Below are positions 63,606 through 64,000 of a stretch of DNA of 64,000 bases, piece by piece (the first letter of the stretch is position 1; every line of letters begins with the position of its first letter). The stretch comes from Echinometra lucunter (taxonomy: Eukaryota > Echinodermata > Echinoidea > Camarodonta > Echinometridae). The translations under genes were made by a program, and so were the position numbers. Location: assembly GCA_029962745.1 (NCBI GenBank), contig CM057162.1:21169319-21233318 (forward strand). The letters are read 5' to 3'. The notes under the pieces are model-generated. The model made no database searches. It was not told the origin of the DNA and saw only the letters and a program-made list of their open reading frames with translations.

Positions 63606-64000
63606 GTGTGATTTCATCTATTGCACAAGCCTTTCCGCCTCGAGAATAGATTTTATTTATTTTTGAAAAAAAGGGAAAGGAAGTCTTAAACTTTTGTTAA
63701 ATGGTCTCCTTAATTGAACAGGTACAAATACTATTTTATTTTATGCTTTGTTTCTGTTTAATTAATCTTTTTGTTTATAAACTTAACGTTATCTTTTATG
63801 TCGATTTATAATTATGTTTATGCTTATCTTTATTTATGAAAGAAGAATGGAATATTGATGTTTATCAATGAAATTCAATAAATACAGATGGAGCCCTCCA
63901 GATAACCTCCTTTTTCTTAAGTTGTTGTTTTGTGGTTGTTGTTGTTCTTGTTATTGTTGTTGTTCTTCTTCTTCTTTTTTCTTCTTCTTCTTCTCCTCCT

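Overview
The window looks like animal nuclear DNA, most likely from an echinoderm and probably a sea urchin. The basis is spliced GT-AG exons, AT-rich introns, abundant ATT/ATC/AGT microsatellites, tRNA-derived SINEs, many small inverted-repeat elements, and TGACCTTTGACC minisatellites ending in (GACG)n. The organism is inferred from this texture and was not established by any search. No bacterial-type genes, operons, rRNA or CRISPR are visible.

One protein-coding gene fills the window. It runs on the minus strand from a start codon at 57897 to a stop at 6360. I could splice 22 coding exons by eye. Every junction agrees in phase and the total is 2748 nt, giving a 915-residue receptor tyrosine kinase. 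The order is: signal peptide (exon 57828-57897); twelve EGF-like modules, each on its own phase 1-1 exon (56336 down to 22172); a transmembrane exon (15914-16116); a juxtamembrane and glycine-loop exon (15053-15278); six further kinase exons (12162 down to 7084); and a short C-tail with YxxM and tandem-tyrosine motifs (6360-6467). The kinase resembles the FGFR/RET/Tie group, but the ectodomain has only EGF modules and no recognisable Ig or FN3 domain.

Introns and flanks are loaded with non-coding repeats. 1-6359 is 3' flank, possibly partly 3' UTR, and includes a 257-bp foldback. 6.5-16 kb has kinase introns with a long minus-strand SINE, TTAA-flanked MITEs, a 1.3-kb TIR element and a CTCGCTCGC tandem array. 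16-25 kb has SINE and TIR elements carrying 157-bp and 151-bp tandem arrays with perfect DR1 half-site pairs. 25-46 kb has EGF introns with microsatellites, a hAT-like MITE with an 8-bp target duplication, two opposed copies of a TA-flanked TIR element and a large TTAA foldback. The 46-55 kb intron has related AGGTGGTCTGTC elements. 57.9-64 kb is the 5' flank, with a weak TATA/CRE/ETS-type promoter candidate, a second CTCGCTCGC array, a LINE remnant and a terminal foldback.

No new multigene system is evident. The items most worth following up are the EGF-only receptor kinase, visible EGF-exon duplication, a coding microsatellite expansion in EGF11, and transposable elements that carry arrays of nuclear-receptor-like DR1 sites.
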